From: a virus
Virus record (IMG/VR): IMGVR_UViG_3300043673_000008
Location: 1 to 52,362 of that record
DNA: 52,362 nucleotides
Reading direction: 5' to 3' (one strand)
Numbering within the stretch: the first letter of the stretch is position 1; every line of letters begins with the position of its first letter. Shown in pieces: positions 7,179 to 15,171 of the stretch. Under the pieces are notes generated by a model. It saw only the letters and a list, made by a program, of their open reading frames with translations, searched no databases and was not told where the DNA came from. Made by a program: the position numbers and the translations under genes.

Positions 7179-8432
7179 ATGAAAATCCTGGGGGCAGACG
7201 GCGATGAGATCGTCCTGATCGACAGCGACAAGCTGCGCGGTCCACCGGGCAAGGATGGAGCTTCCATCACTGGTCGGCCCGGCGCGCGTGGCCCGCAGGG
7301 ACAAATTGGACTGACCGGTAAGCCCGGTAAGTCAATTTCAGGAAAGGATGGCGTCGATGGTCGCTCGATTATCGGTCCAGCGGGAAAAGATGGGAAAGAC
7401 GGTGCGGATGGTCGTGATGGTGTCGATGGCAAGAATGGCCGCGACGGCAAGGACGCTGTTCTCCCTGGCGGAGGCAAACCCGGTGACACTCTCACGTTCG
7501 GCCCCAGCGGCGCACCCATTTGGGCCGGTATCGCTCCGGTAAGTCCGTTCGCCGGTCCCGGCAACCGCACCAAGTTCAACTTGATCAATTCGCGCCTCTC
7601 GGCGCTAGAAGCCTCCGGTTCGGGTGCCACTTGGGCGACATCGACCTGGGTTGGCAGCGGCTACCAGCCGATCGGCAATTACGCGAACAGCAGTGACGTG
7701 TCGAGCTTCTATGCTCTCAAGACCTCGGTGCCAGTCACCGCGTCGTTCGCTGCCAGCGCAGACGTATCGAGCTTCTACGCACTCAAAACCACCGACGCTC
7801 TGAAAGCGGCGAGCGCCGACGTGAGCAGCTTTTATGCGCTCAAGACTTCTGTTCCCGCCACGGCGTCGTTCGCCGCCAGCGCAGACGTATCGAGCGCTAA
7901 CGCGACGTTCGCGCAATCCAGTGCCCTGCTCACCACTAGCATCTATGTCTCGTCGAATTACCAGCCGCGCGGCTTCTTCGTTACCAGTGATGCGAACTAT
8001 AGCAACAGCACCTATATTGGCAGCTTCTATGCGCTCAAGACTACCGTGTGGCAGCCAGTCGGCTTCTATGTCACGTCCAACGCGACCTATGCCGACAGCA
8101 CCGCGATCAGCAGCACTTATGCGCGCTTCATGGGAAAGACCGAAACATGGAGCCTTGCCGCCCCTGCCTCGCGTACAATCGCCAATAGTATCGGCTGGTC
8201 GTTCTGCACGACCAGCACCACGATCACCAGTGCCTTCATTACGATGCCGACCTCTCCGATCGACGGGCAGGAATACGTTTTCGGTACGGTGGGCGCGATC
8301 ACCTTCATAACGCAGACAGTCGGCCCTGGCAGCGTCCAGTTGCTCCGCAACCCTTTGACTACGGCTGCGGCGGGCGCGGCGGCAGCATGGAAGTGGACCC
8401 TTGCAAACACGACATGGTTTCGCGTCCGGTAA
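7179..8432 (+). CDS. Collagen-like virion protein with internal repeats
   Basis: The ATG follows the portal stop with no gap. After 14 residues comes a collagen-like block of Gly-X-Y triplets to about residue 95 (G-P-P-G-K-D-G, G-P-Q-G-Q-I-G, G-K-D-G-V-D-G), with one short interruption. It is followed by several copies of a 20-residue motif centred on A-D-V-S-S-F-Y-A-L-K-T (about residues 175-260). The last 110 residues form a distinct domain of beta-rich composition. Collagen triplets in phage proteins form trimeric stalks, so this is likely a head- or tail-associated fibre. Its position between portal and protease suggests a head location, which is an inference. Confidence 0.75.
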   Translation: MKILGADGDEIVLIDSDKLRGPPGKDGASITGRPGARGPQGQIGLTGKPGKSISGKDGVDGRSIIGPAGKDGKDGADGRDGVDGKNGRDGKDAVLPGGGKPGDTLTFGPSGAPIWAGIAPVSPFAGPGNRTKFNLINSRLSALEASGSGATWATSTWVGSGYQPIGNYANSSDVSSFYALKTSVPVTASFAASADVSSFYALKTTDALKAASADVSSFYALKTSVPATASFAASADVSSANATFAQSSALLTTSIYVSSNYQPRGFFVTSDANYSNSTYIGSFYALKTTVWQPVGFYVTSNATYADSTAISSTYARFMGKTETWSLAAPASRTIANSIGWSFCTTSTTITSAFITMPTSPIDGQEYVFGTVGAITFITQTVGPGSVQLLRNPLTTAAAGAAAAWKWTLANTTWFRVR

Positions 8433-8435
8433 ATG

Positions 8436-8467
8436 CCGCGACCGGGAGACCAAATTGCGCTACAATG
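8436..8467 (+). promoter_or_regulatory. Second copy of the CCGCGACC-N14-CGCTAYAATG promoter
   Basis: CCGCGACC (8436-8443), 14 nt, then CGCTACAATG (8458-8467), giving a TACAAT -10 and a GCGACC -35 with 17-bp spacing. It lies directly after the collagen-like gene and could boost transcription of the capsid genes. Confidence 0.5.
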
Positions 8468-8490
8468 CTCACCAACATGGACGAAATTCG

Positions 8491-8607
8491 ATGACACTTT
8501 TAGCGTCTCTCCAAGCAATTGCGACCGCTTTGGCGGACATTCTCTCGAAGACTGCCTCGGTGAAGGCGGCTCTCACCGACCTCGGGACCTTTCTCACTAC
8601 GGTCTAA
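8491..8607 (+). CDS. Very small hypothetical protein (38 aa), possibly the first part of a frameshifted gene
   Basis: ATG at 8491 opens M-T-L-L-A-S-L-Q-A-I-A-T-A-L, an alanine- and leucine-rich helix, and stops at TAA 8605. In the +1 frame the coding-like helix continues (K-A-S-A-L-L-R-S-A-K-N-M-A-E-V-S) into the next small frame. It may be a separate peptide, a gene with a +1 shift, or a broken gene. Confidence 0.4.
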   Translation: MTLLASLQAIATALADILSKTASVKAALTDLGTFLTTV

Positions 8608-8638
8608 GGCCAGCGCGCTGCTGCGCAGCGCGAAGAAT

Positions 8639-8779
8639 ATGGCGGAAGTCAGCACGGCCCTGGACACGATCCTAGGAATGCTGACGCCGCCTCGAAAGCG
8701 CCGGGCTTATCCTCGGCAAACTCAATCGCGACAAGACGCGATTTTGAACCACAGGTTCCACGGACCCAGGAGTGAATGA
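8639..8779 (+). CDS. Very small hypothetical protein (46 aa) or second part of a frameshifted gene
   Basis: ATG at 8639, no clear ribosome binding site. The first 16 residues (M-A-E-V-S-T-A-L-D-T-I-L-G-M-L-T) look like a natural helix; the rest is basic and low in hydrophobics and may be out of frame. The alternative frame from 8673 gives N-A-D-A-A-S-K-A-P-G-L-S-S-A, which also looks coding. See the finding on this locus. Confidence 0.3.
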   Translation: MAEVSTALDTILGMLTPPRKRRAYPRQTQSRQDAILNHRFHGPRSE

Positions 8780-8780
8780 A

Positions 8781-8921
8781 ATGATCAACGATCCAATTCC
8801 GCCCGCTGTCGAAGCTGTCGCCGTGTCCTATTGGGCTAAGGGCGTCGCGCTCGTAAAGGGCTATCCGAAGACCACGCTCGGTATCCTTGTGCTGGTCGTG
8901 CTGTTTTTCGTCATCTTTTAA
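8781..8921 (+). CDS. Small single-pass membrane protein (46 aa)
   Basis: The start is at ATG 8781. The N-terminal half is soluble (M-I-N-D-P-I-P-P-A-V-E) and the C-terminal 18 residues form a clear membrane span (T-L-G-I-L-V-L-V-V-L-F-F-V-I-F). It lies in the head operon 9 nt before the next ATG. Function unknown; holin-like or virion-assembly roles are possible. Confidence 0.6.
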   Translation: MINDPIPPAVEAVAVSYWAKGVALVKGYPKTTLGILVLVVLFFVIF

Positions 8922-8930
8922 GGAACTTCG

Positions 8931-9440
8931 ATGGGACGCTTCTATCCGCGTAACGCGCAGTCGCGTGATGGCGCTCGTCAGGGGCCGGATCATATTTCCG
9001 GCAATAGTCCACGTCAGCAACGTAGTAAGCGTGATGATGACGTGAACAACTTGTATGGTCGCGCCTCTACCTTCGCTCTGGCTTCGACTGGTGCGAACAG
9101 CGTCGCCGCGTCCAGTTTGGTCGCGGGCTTCAACGGCGTGGTGTTCACCCTTACCGGTGCAGATCAGTGGGCAGGCGATGTCGCTGGCTCGCTCAAGATC
9201 AACTCTCTGATCGCCGGGTTGTCCGGTTCCGGCGCGGCTGGCTTGCAGGCGTCTCTGAACGCCGCCGCCTTCTCGCTGGACATCAGCATGCGGAAGTTGA
9301 ACGTCAAGTTCCCGGCCACCGCCGCCTATTCGATCGGTGCGAGCCAGTCCTACAATTGGACCTTTCCAGAAGATTTCTTCATTTTCAAGGCCGGTGCGGT
9401 GACTGTCACCAGCGCCATGGTCGTCACCTTCGGAGCTTAA
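8931..9440 (+). CDS. Putative structural protein (169 aa)
   Basis: It begins after an AAGGAA site. The first 40 residues are hydrophilic and basic; the rest is small-residue-rich (A, S, G, T, V) with alternating hydrophobic residues, typical of beta-rich virion proteins. Position in the head operon between collagen-like protein and protease supports a virion role. No family is recognised. Confidence 0.6.
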   Translation: MGRFYPRNAQSRDGARQGPDHISGNSPRQQRSKRDDDVNNLYGRASTFALASTGANSVAASSLVAGFNGVVFTLTGADQWAGDVAGSLKINSLIAGLSGSGAAGLQASLNAAAFSLDISMRKLNVKFPATAAYSIGASQSYNWTFPEDFFIFKAGAVTVTSAMVVTFGA

Positions 9441-9441
9441 A

Positions 9442-9765
9442 ATGGCCGGTGCAGGCGAGCGTTTCAGTATCGGTTCGATCTCGGCGGCGACTTCGCTGAT
9501 GATCTGCCAAAACGATTATCTGCCCACGCGGTTCCCGCTGGGCGGCTTGAACCTCTGCTTCAATGCGAACTCCAATTGGCTCGGCACAGTGTCTGTGGAC
9601 AACGGTGTCGGCATCACCGACATCACGTCTCTGCTGACCAACGCCGGTTCTGTCGGCGGGGCCGCTGGGCAAAAGCTTTTCCGTGTCGTGAATTTCTACC
9701 CCTGGAAGGTTTGGCTCAATGTGTCCTCCGTCGCGGGCAATGTAAACTATTCGGTGAGCATGTAA
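9442..9765 (+). CDS. Putative structural protein (107 aa)
   Basis: It starts one base after the previous stop. The sequence is beta-rich with G, N, S and V, ending in V-N-Y-S-V-S-M, and has two cysteines. It probably works together with the preceding protein. The final stop codon overlaps the start of the protease gene (TGTAATGA). No family recognised. Confidence 0.6.
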   Translation: MAGAGERFSIGSISAATSLMICQNDYLPTRFPLGGLNLCFNANSNWLGTVSVDNGVGITDITSLLTNAGSVGGAAGQKLFRVVNFYPWKVWLNVSSVAGNVNYSVSM

Positions 9766-10799
9766 TGACCAAGGGTATTGCCACAACCCTAACAGACCGG
9801 GAAATCTTCGCGGTTGGCACTTGGAGCGGCTCGCGCAAGGTCGTCGCGGATACCGCGTTCCTCGACCAGATCGTCGCGAGCTATGAGAACCTGAATTCAA
9901 AGGTCAACGGCTTCGCCATCCCGATCAAGCTGGGCCACAACAAGAAAGTGGGCGAGCCCGCCTACGGATATGCGACCAACGTGCGTCGCGAGGGCAGCAC
10001 CCTGATCGCCGACTTTACCGACATGGCCCCCGAAATCGTGGACGCCATTCAGCAAAAACGCTACAATGCTGTTTCAGTGGAGTTGTGGCCCGAAATCGAA
10101 TACGCGGGCGTCAAATTCTCTCAGGTTCTCAGCGGCGTTGCGCTTCTCGGGGCTGAATGGCCCGCCGTCAAAGGTCTCCAACCACTTTATGCGTCAGAGT
10201 TTACCGGCGACGGTGCGCTCACGCTCTCGAAAGAGGAAGTCGAAATGCCGAATTTCACTCAGGAACAGCACGAAGTCCTTCTGGCCGCAGCCGTTGCCGC
10301 CGCCGTAAGTGACGCGGGGACGAGCTTCACCGCCCAGGTCGCCGAACTGTCGGCCCAGGTTACCGCCGCCGCTGCGCGCGCCGACACCGCCGAAGCCGCT
10401 CTCGCGCTGTTCGCCGAGGAAGCCGAGAAGAAAGACATCGCCGCGATCATCGAAGCCGCCGAGAAGGCTGGCAAGATCGTCCCGGCAAACAAGGCCAGTG
10501 TGGTCGCGTTCGCGGAAACCCTCCGCAAGTCGATTGCGAAGCCGGAAGACCGCAAGGTCGCTATGGCGTCGTTCAAGTCCTTCGTCGAAGCTCTGCCCAA
10601 GAAGGTGGACTTCACCGAGGAAGCCCGTTCCGAGGGCGAGCGCCCCGGTGGCGAGGCAATGACTGCGGGTCAGGAAGTCGTGAACCGCGTCGCCAAGCTT
10701 CGTCAGGCCGACAAGGGTCTATCCTTCAAGGATGCGATGGCGCAGGTCTTCGCCGCCGACGACGATCTCAAAAACCGTTATGCAGAGGAAAATCGCTAA
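9765..10799 (+). CDS. Capsid maturation protease / scaffold, Mu gpI-like
   Basis: The start is the ATG at 9765; the same frame stays open upstream only inside the previous gene. The N-terminal 150 residues show the phage-protease pattern of Mu-type heads: I-P-I-K-L-G-H-N near residue 50, A-P-E-I-V-D-A-I then Y-N-A-V-S-V-E-L near 105 and V-A-L-L-G-A near 125. The C-terminal 180 residues are a long alanine- and glutamate-rich helical region like a scaffold. This domain order (protease then scaffold) fits a protein that templates capsid assembly and is then degraded. It lies just before the decoration and major capsid genes, as in Mu-like heads. The catalytic residues were not identified with certainty. 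Confidence 0.75.
   Translation: MTKGIATTLTDREIFAVGTWSGSRKVVADTAFLDQIVASYENLNSKVNGFAIPIKLGHNKKVGEPAYGYATNVRREGSTLIADFTDMAPEIVDAIQQKRYNAVSVELWPEIEYAGVKFSQVLSGVALLGAEWPAVKGLQPLYASEFTGDGALTLSKEEVEMPNFTQEQHEVLLAAAVAAAVSDAGTSFTAQVAELSAQVTAAAARADTAEAALALFAEEAEKKDIAAIIEAAEKAGKIVPANKASVVAFAETLRKSIAKPEDRKVAMASFKSFVEALPKKVDFTEEARSEGERPGGEAMTAGQEVVNRVAKLRQADKGLSFKDAMAQVFAADDDLKNRYAEENR
10245..10799 (+). CDS. Probable nested scaffold protein from an internal start
   Basis: An in-frame ATG at 10245 is preceded by AAAGAGGAAG (10230-10239) at proper spacing. Translation from here would give only the helical scaffold part (M-P-N-F-T-Q-E-Q-H-E-V-L-L), 184 aa. Overlapping protease and scaffold products from one gene are known in Mu and lambda. 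The product itself is an inference from the good internal ribosome binding site at the domain boundary. Confidence 0.5.
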   Translation: MPNFTQEQHEVLLAAAVAAAVSDAGTSFTAQVAELSAQVTAAAARADTAEAALALFAEEAEKKDIAAIIEAAEKAGKIVPANKASVVAFAETLRKSIAKPEDRKVAMASFKSFVEALPKKVDFTEEARSEGERPGGEAMTAGQEVVNRVAKLRQADKGLSFKDAMAQVFAADDDLKNRYAEENR

Positions 10800-11176
10800 T
10801 GTACTCGAACAACCAGCGCAATGAGGCTTTCGTTGCCAGCGGCGATCTCTCCGCCTGCGTCAACCGTATCGTCTCCCAGCTTGCCGACTTCAAGGTCGGT
10901 CTCGCCACGGCGGGCACCGGCTTCGGCGTCCTTGCCAATGAGCCGAAAGACAAGGAACATGCCTCCGTCGCCACCGATGGCGTCGTGATGGTTCGCGGCG
11001 GTGCCGCCCTGACTGCCGGTCAGTACATCACCGCTGCGACTTCGGGCTGGGGAGTGGTTGTTACCTCCGGCGCGGGCGCGGAAGTCGTCGGTCGCGTCGA
11101 GGCCGGTTGCGCCTCGGGTATGCTCGCTGCCGTCAAGCTGGGCCAGTTCTACCGCGCGAATAGCGTCGGCAACTAA
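10799..11176 (+). CDS. Capsid decoration-type protein (125 aa)
   Basis: The ATG overlaps the protease stop (TAATG). The sequence has the small, glycine- and alanine-rich make-up of head decoration proteins with a conserved-looking core V-A-T-D-G-V-V-M-V-R-G-G-A-A-L-T-A-G-Q-Y (about residues 57-76), resembling DUF2190-type proteins. These bind the outside of the mature capsid lattice and stabilise it. Position directly before the major capsid gene agrees. Confidence 0.7.
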   Translation: MYSNNQRNEAFVASGDLSACVNRIVSQLADFKVGLATAGTGFGVLANEPKDKEHASVATDGVVMVRGGAALTAGQYITAATSGWGVVVTSGAGAEVVGRVEAGCASGMLAAVKLGQFYRANSVGN

Positions 11177-11188
11177 TAGGAGTTTTCA

Positions 11189-12139
11189 ATGCCTCTGCAA
11201 ACTGGCCGCGACCTTCATGTCGATCAGGTTCTCACCAACTACGTGGTGGGACGGCGTCCGCCCGGCTTCATCGCCGATCAGATCGTCCCTGTCTTGCCTG
11301 TCAGCAAGCGCTCGAACCTGTACTACAAGCGCAACTACAAGGAAGGCTTGATCTATACGCCGAATATGGACCGCATGGCTCCCGGCGCTGCGGCTCGAGA
11401 GGTCTTCTGGACCGTGTCGAGCGACACCTATTATGCCGAAAAGTTCGGCCTGGGCTCCTACTGGACGACCGAAGACGCGGTGAACGCGGATGAAGTCTTG
11501 CAGCTTGATCAGGAGACCGCCGAATTCGTCACCGATCGCCTGCTCATTTCGTATGAAATGCGCGTCGCCAACGCGATCGGCACCAACGTCTTCACCACGA
11601 CCCATGTGAACACCGCTTGGTCGAATACCACCGGTTCGCGCCCCTACGACGACATCACCAATCAGATCGAGTTGTTCCGCGAGCAGAACACCCTGCGCCC
11701 GAACGTGGCGATCATCCCCGAGAAGGTGATGCAGAACCTCCGCAAGTCGGATCAGCTTCGCGACCTCCTGTTCGGCGATCGCGGCGGCGTGCCGACCAAC
11801 GAGCAGCTTCAAGGGTTGTTCAACATCGCCAAGGTGCTGGTCCCCGAGACCTTCGTGAATACCCAGGGTCCCGGTGAAACCTTCGCCGGTTCCGGCTCCA
11901 TCAGCGCCGCCTGGGGCGATCAGATGACTTTCCTGTATGTGGCCGGAGCCCCCGGTCGCAAAGTGGACACCTTCATCCAGGGTTTCCGCTGGACCGACCC
12001 CGCGCTGGGCGTGCCCTTCGCGATCCGTCGCCTGCCGTATAACGCCAAGCGTATGCGCCAGGACATCGACGCCATCTACTATCAGGCCGAGAAGATCGTT
12101 TCTTCCGAACTCGGCTTCCGTGTGGACAGCCTCGTGTAA
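11189..12139 (+). CDS. Major capsid protein
   Basis: A protein of 316 aa with TAGGAGTT as ribosome binding site. It follows protease/scaffold and decoration genes and is followed by a hairpin. The region A-D-Q-I-V-P-V-L-P-V near residue 25, an E-loop-like Y-Y-K-R-N-Y-K-E-G-L-I-Y near 45, and I-I-P-E-K-V-M-Q-N-L near 175 fit an HK97-fold subunit of the Mu gpT/E-like type. It builds the icosahedral shell. There is no N-terminal delta domain, consistent with the separate scaffold upstream. Confidence 0.8.
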   Translation: MPLQTGRDLHVDQVLTNYVVGRRPPGFIADQIVPVLPVSKRSNLYYKRNYKEGLIYTPNMDRMAPGAAAREVFWTVSSDTYYAEKFGLGSYWTTEDAVNADEVLQLDQETAEFVTDRLLISYEMRVANAIGTNVFTTTHVNTAWSNTTGSRPYDDITNQIELFREQNTLRPNVAIIPEKVMQNLRKSDQLRDLLFGDRGGVPTNEQLQGLFNIAKVLVPETFVNTQGPGETFAGSGSISAAWGDQMTFLYVAGAPGRKVDTFIQGFRWTDPALGVPFAIRRLPYNAKRMRQDIDAIYYQAEKIVSSELGFRVDSLV

Positions 12140-12184
12140 GATTGATCGCAACGGCCCCCGCTTCCCCCGCCGTGCATCGACAGC

Positions 12185-12220
12185 AACCCGTCCCTCGAAA
12201 GAGTGGACGGGTTGTCCGTT
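12185..12220 (+). terminator. Hairpin terminator or attenuator after the capsid gene
   Basis: AACCCGTCC (12185-12193) pairs with GGACGGGTT (12205-12213), a 9-bp perfect stem with an 11-nt loop; the T tract behind it is interrupted (GTCCGTTTT). It probably reduces transcription into the long glycosyltransferase gene. Confidence 0.7.
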
Positions 12221-12261
12221 TTCGTGGTATGGCGACCGCATCAGGTGGGGGAATTCCAACA

Positions 12262-15171
12262 ATGCAAATTACGTTCGCGTGCGGAGCTATGCCGTTCGGT
12301 CCTGAGACGCCTTCCAGAGCGAGCCTGGGGGGCTCCGAGACGGCAGCCTTGATGATGGCTAAGGCGGTAGCGGCGCGCGGCCACGAGGTCACCATGTTCT
12401 GCAACCTGCCGCCTGAGGGCAGGCCAGACTTCTTTCCCTCCGGCGAGAAGCACACCGATGGCGTCCGCTATGTGGACCTCAAGCATTACCAGAATTTCAC
12501 CACAATTCACGCCGTCGATTTGTTGATCGTCCTGCGCGACCCAAATCTGATCGCCATTCCCGCCCAGGCCAAGAAGAAGGTCTTGTGGGCGCACGACATC
12601 TTCACCAAGCGTGGCATGGGTCGGGCGCTGGATCAGATCGCCTTCACCTTCGACGAGATTTGGGCCGTCAGCGAGTGGCATAAATACCAGATCGCGGAAG
12701 CCACCGGCTATCCCGAGAACCGGATCGTTGCTCTGCGCAACGGCATCGTGAAGTACGCCGACATCATTGACATGCCGCGCGCCGAGAACCAGCTTGTCTA
12801 TGCGTCGCGCCCGGAGCGCGGCCTCGAAAACCTCGTGAAGCCGGGCGGCGTCATGGAGAACCTGCCTGAGTTCAATCTCGTGGTCGCCATGTATGAGCAT
12901 TTCCCCAAGGATATGGAGGAATTCTACCGCTATATCTTCGACTGCTGCCGCCGCCTGCCGAACGTCACCCTGCTCGGCGGCAAGCCCAACGCGGAACTTC
13001 GCCAAATTATCAAAGAAAGCGCGGGCTACATCTACCCGACGCAGTTCGAGGAAACTTCCTGTATCTTGGCGCGCGAGTGCCTTGAACAGGGAACGCCGTT
13101 CCTGACTACTAGCGTCGGCGCGTTGCCGGAAACGCTCGGCGACGAAGGCATCTATTTCGAGGATTATCTGTTTGCTATCGGGGTAAAAGAGCCCGAACGC
13201 GGCTCTACCGGCTGGTGCCAGTTGTTCGCCAGTTTTGTGCGCCATTCGTTGCGCCAGAAGGAAAAGATCGACGAAATCTGCGCGCAGGGCATGATGCGCG
13301 AAGACCTGTATTGGGATGGCGTCGCCGAAATGGCGGAGCCGCACTTCGCCGCGCCGTTCGGCACGCCGTTCTCTCGGCTGTGGTCTCTCATTCAGGACGG
13401 CGACGTGATCCCTGCACGGGCATTCTATTCCTCGATCGAACATGACACGCACCTCCTGGGCGGCATCGCCGAAGAACTCAAGCTCTACGACTTCATCAAC
13501 GGTGACATCGGGGCCTACTACGACAAGTTCTACCGCATCAAGGACGTGGAAACGACGGAGCTTCATTTCACCGATCAGGTCACCGGACCGCGCTGCGCTG
13601 CGATCGCCGAACAGATCGCCACCCTACCGCCCGGTAGCACCATCTTCGAGTATGGCTGCGGCCCAGGCCACGTCCTCGCGCCGATGGCGAAGCTGTTCCC
13701 GCAGCATCAGTTCATCGGCTATGACTTCTCTGAGGCTGCCGTGGGCGTTGTCAATGCTGGGGCCGAGGCAACCGACCTGACCAATCTCGTAGCGAGGGCT
13801 ACTCCGTTTGGCCCCTCTAATCCTGAGTTCAAGGGGTTCGACGCGGTGATCTGCTCCGAAGTGTTGGAGCATGTGGTAGAACCGTGGAAGCTTCTGCAAG
13901 AGGTCGAGGCGTTCGCTAAACCGGGCGGACTTATGATCATCACAACGCCGTTTGGCGCATGGGAGCCATTGAGCTACGAGAGCGACGGTGGCAAGCGCTG
14001 GCGCGAACGCTTCCACCTGTGGAGTATCGACCGCAATATGTTCAAGGCAATGTGCGACGGCGACAAGCCCGAGCAGAAAGCCATGATGATCGTCGCCCAT
14101 CCCGCGACGGAGTGGATGCGTCCGATCGGCAACTTCCTGTTCACCTATCGCGCCGACCATCGCCCGACCAAGTCCGTTGACCCATACGTAAAGGCGCTCG
14201 CCCATTGGACGCGTGAGACCTGCGCCGCCGTGGTGATCGCCTACAACAATGAGGACACGATCCTGCGCCTGATGAACAGCCTGGACCGCAAGGTTCAGTA
14301 TGTGCAGATCGCCATGGGACCTTCGACAGATGGCACCTATGATCTCCTGATGGGCTGGTTTCAGACCCATCCGTGGATGCGCTTCAACATCGTTGACGTG
14401 CCGAAGATCGAGCCGTGGAAGTTCGGCTTCGATGACGCCCGCAACGCCAGCACCAAGGACATTGCCGCCGACTGCGAATGGATGCTATGGATCGACACCG
14501 ATGAATACCTCTCGGGCGAAATTAGGAAGTATCTGCGTCCGTCGTCGATGGATGGCTACCTCGTCGCCCAACATCACTTCACTGTCGAGCCGCGCGGCAA
14601 TCCTCCCGAGATCGACCGCCCTGCCCGCCTGATCCGCAGCGATCGCGGCTATAAGGCATTCGGCCATATCCACGAGCATTTCGAGGTGCCCGAGGGTGGT
14701 CCAGGCCGCTGCATCCTCTTGAACGACGTGGACATCGGCCATGTCGGCTATGTCAACGAACAGACCCGGCAGGGGCGGTTCTTCCGCAACTTCCCATTCC
14801 TTGAATGGGAACACTCCACGAACCCGGATCGGAAGCTGCACAAATTCCTATGGTTCAGGGACATCATCCACAGGATGCGGTTTCAGCAGGACCCGAAGGC
14901 CCGCACTGCACTCGCCGAGGAAGCCGTTTCATACTATAATACGCACCAAATCGAAATGGGCGCTTTCGGGCCGGGACTGTTCATGTCCCTCAAGTATCTG
15001 TCAGAAGCCTATGCGGCTCTCAATCGGGGTACGCCAATCAAGGTTCAGGTCATGCTCGACGACCGGAACGCAGTGATCGAAGGTCGGTTCGAGAGCTATG
15101 AGCAGGTCGAGAAGGTCGTCGGCCAGCTTCTCGCAGACGAGTTCAAAACCCGCAACGACAGGTACTATTGA
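12262..15171 (+). CDS. Three-domain glycosyltransferase - methyltransferase - glycosyltransferase
   Basis: The frame is open from 12142, but a terminator hairpin lies in between and a GGTGGGGG site precedes ATG 12262, giving 969 aa. Residues 1-330 resemble a GT-B (GT4-like) glycosyltransferase, with L-G-G-S-E at about 21 and a C-terminal E-x7-E type stretch (E-E-T-S-C-I-L-A-R-E-C). Around 462, F-E-Y-G-C-G-P-G-H-V is motif I of a class I SAM-dependent methyltransferase. From about 654, A-V-V-I-A-Y-N-N-E-D starts a GT-A (GT2-like) glycosyltransferase with D-T-D at about 744 (W-I-D-T-D-E). The protein probably builds and methylates a glycan on a virion protein or alters host surface sugars. The target is unknown; the place between capsid and connector genes favours a virion target. 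All domain calls are from motifs. Confidence 0.85.
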   Translation: MQITFACGAMPFGPETPSRASLGGSETAALMMAKAVAARGHEVTMFCNLPPEGRPDFFPSGEKHTDGVRYVDLKHYQNFTTIHAVDLLIVLRDPNLIAIPAQAKKKVLWAHDIFTKRGMGRALDQIAFTFDEIWAVSEWHKYQIAEATGYPENRIVALRNGIVKYADIIDMPRAENQLVYASRPERGLENLVKPGGVMENLPEFNLVVAMYEHFPKDMEEFYRYIFDCCRRLPNVTLLGGKPNAELRQIIKESAGYIYPTQFEETSCILARECLEQGTPFLTTSVGALPETLGDEGIYFEDYLFAIGVKEPERGSTGWCQLFASFVRHSLRQKEKIDEICAQGMMREDLYWDGVAEMAEPHFAAPFGTPFSRLWSLIQDGDVIPARAFYSSIEHDTHLLGGIAEELKLYDFINGDIGAYYDKFYRIKDVETTELHFTDQVTGPRCAAIAEQIATLPPGSTIFEYGCGPGHVLAPMAKLFPQHQFIGYDFSEAAVGVVNAGAEATDLTNLVARATPFGPSNPEFKGFDAVICSEVLEHVVEPWKLLQEVEAFAKPGGLMIITTPFGAWEPLSYESDGGKRWRERFHLWSIDRNMFKAMCDGDKPEQKAMMIVAHPATEWMRPIGNFLFTYRADHRPTKSVDPYVKALAHWTRETCAAVVIAYNNEDTILRLMNSLDRKVQYVQIAMGPSTDGTYDLLMGWFQTHPWMRFNIVDVPKIEPWKFGFDDARNASTKDIAADCEWMLWIDTDEYLSGEIRKYLRPSSMDGYLVAQHHFTVEPRGNPPEIDRPARLIRSDRGYKAFGHIHEHFEVPEGGPGRCILLNDVDIGHVGYVNEQTRQGRFFRNFPFLEWEHSTNPDRKLHKFLWFRDIIHRMRFQQDPKARTALAEEAVSYYNTHQIEMGAFGPGLFMSLKYLSEAYAALNRGTPIKVQVMLDDRNAVIEGRFESYEQVEKVVGQLLADEFKTRNDRYY

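Noticed and set aside
8433-8675. 80-codon frame starting next to the collagen-like stop
   Set aside because: Composition (many R, C, W, P) is that of a shifted frame, and it overlaps the better candidate at 8491.
12241-13566. Long minus-strand frame opposite the glycosyltransferase gene
   Set aside because: Shadow frame in codon-biased sequence; no motifs; all supported genes are on the + strand.
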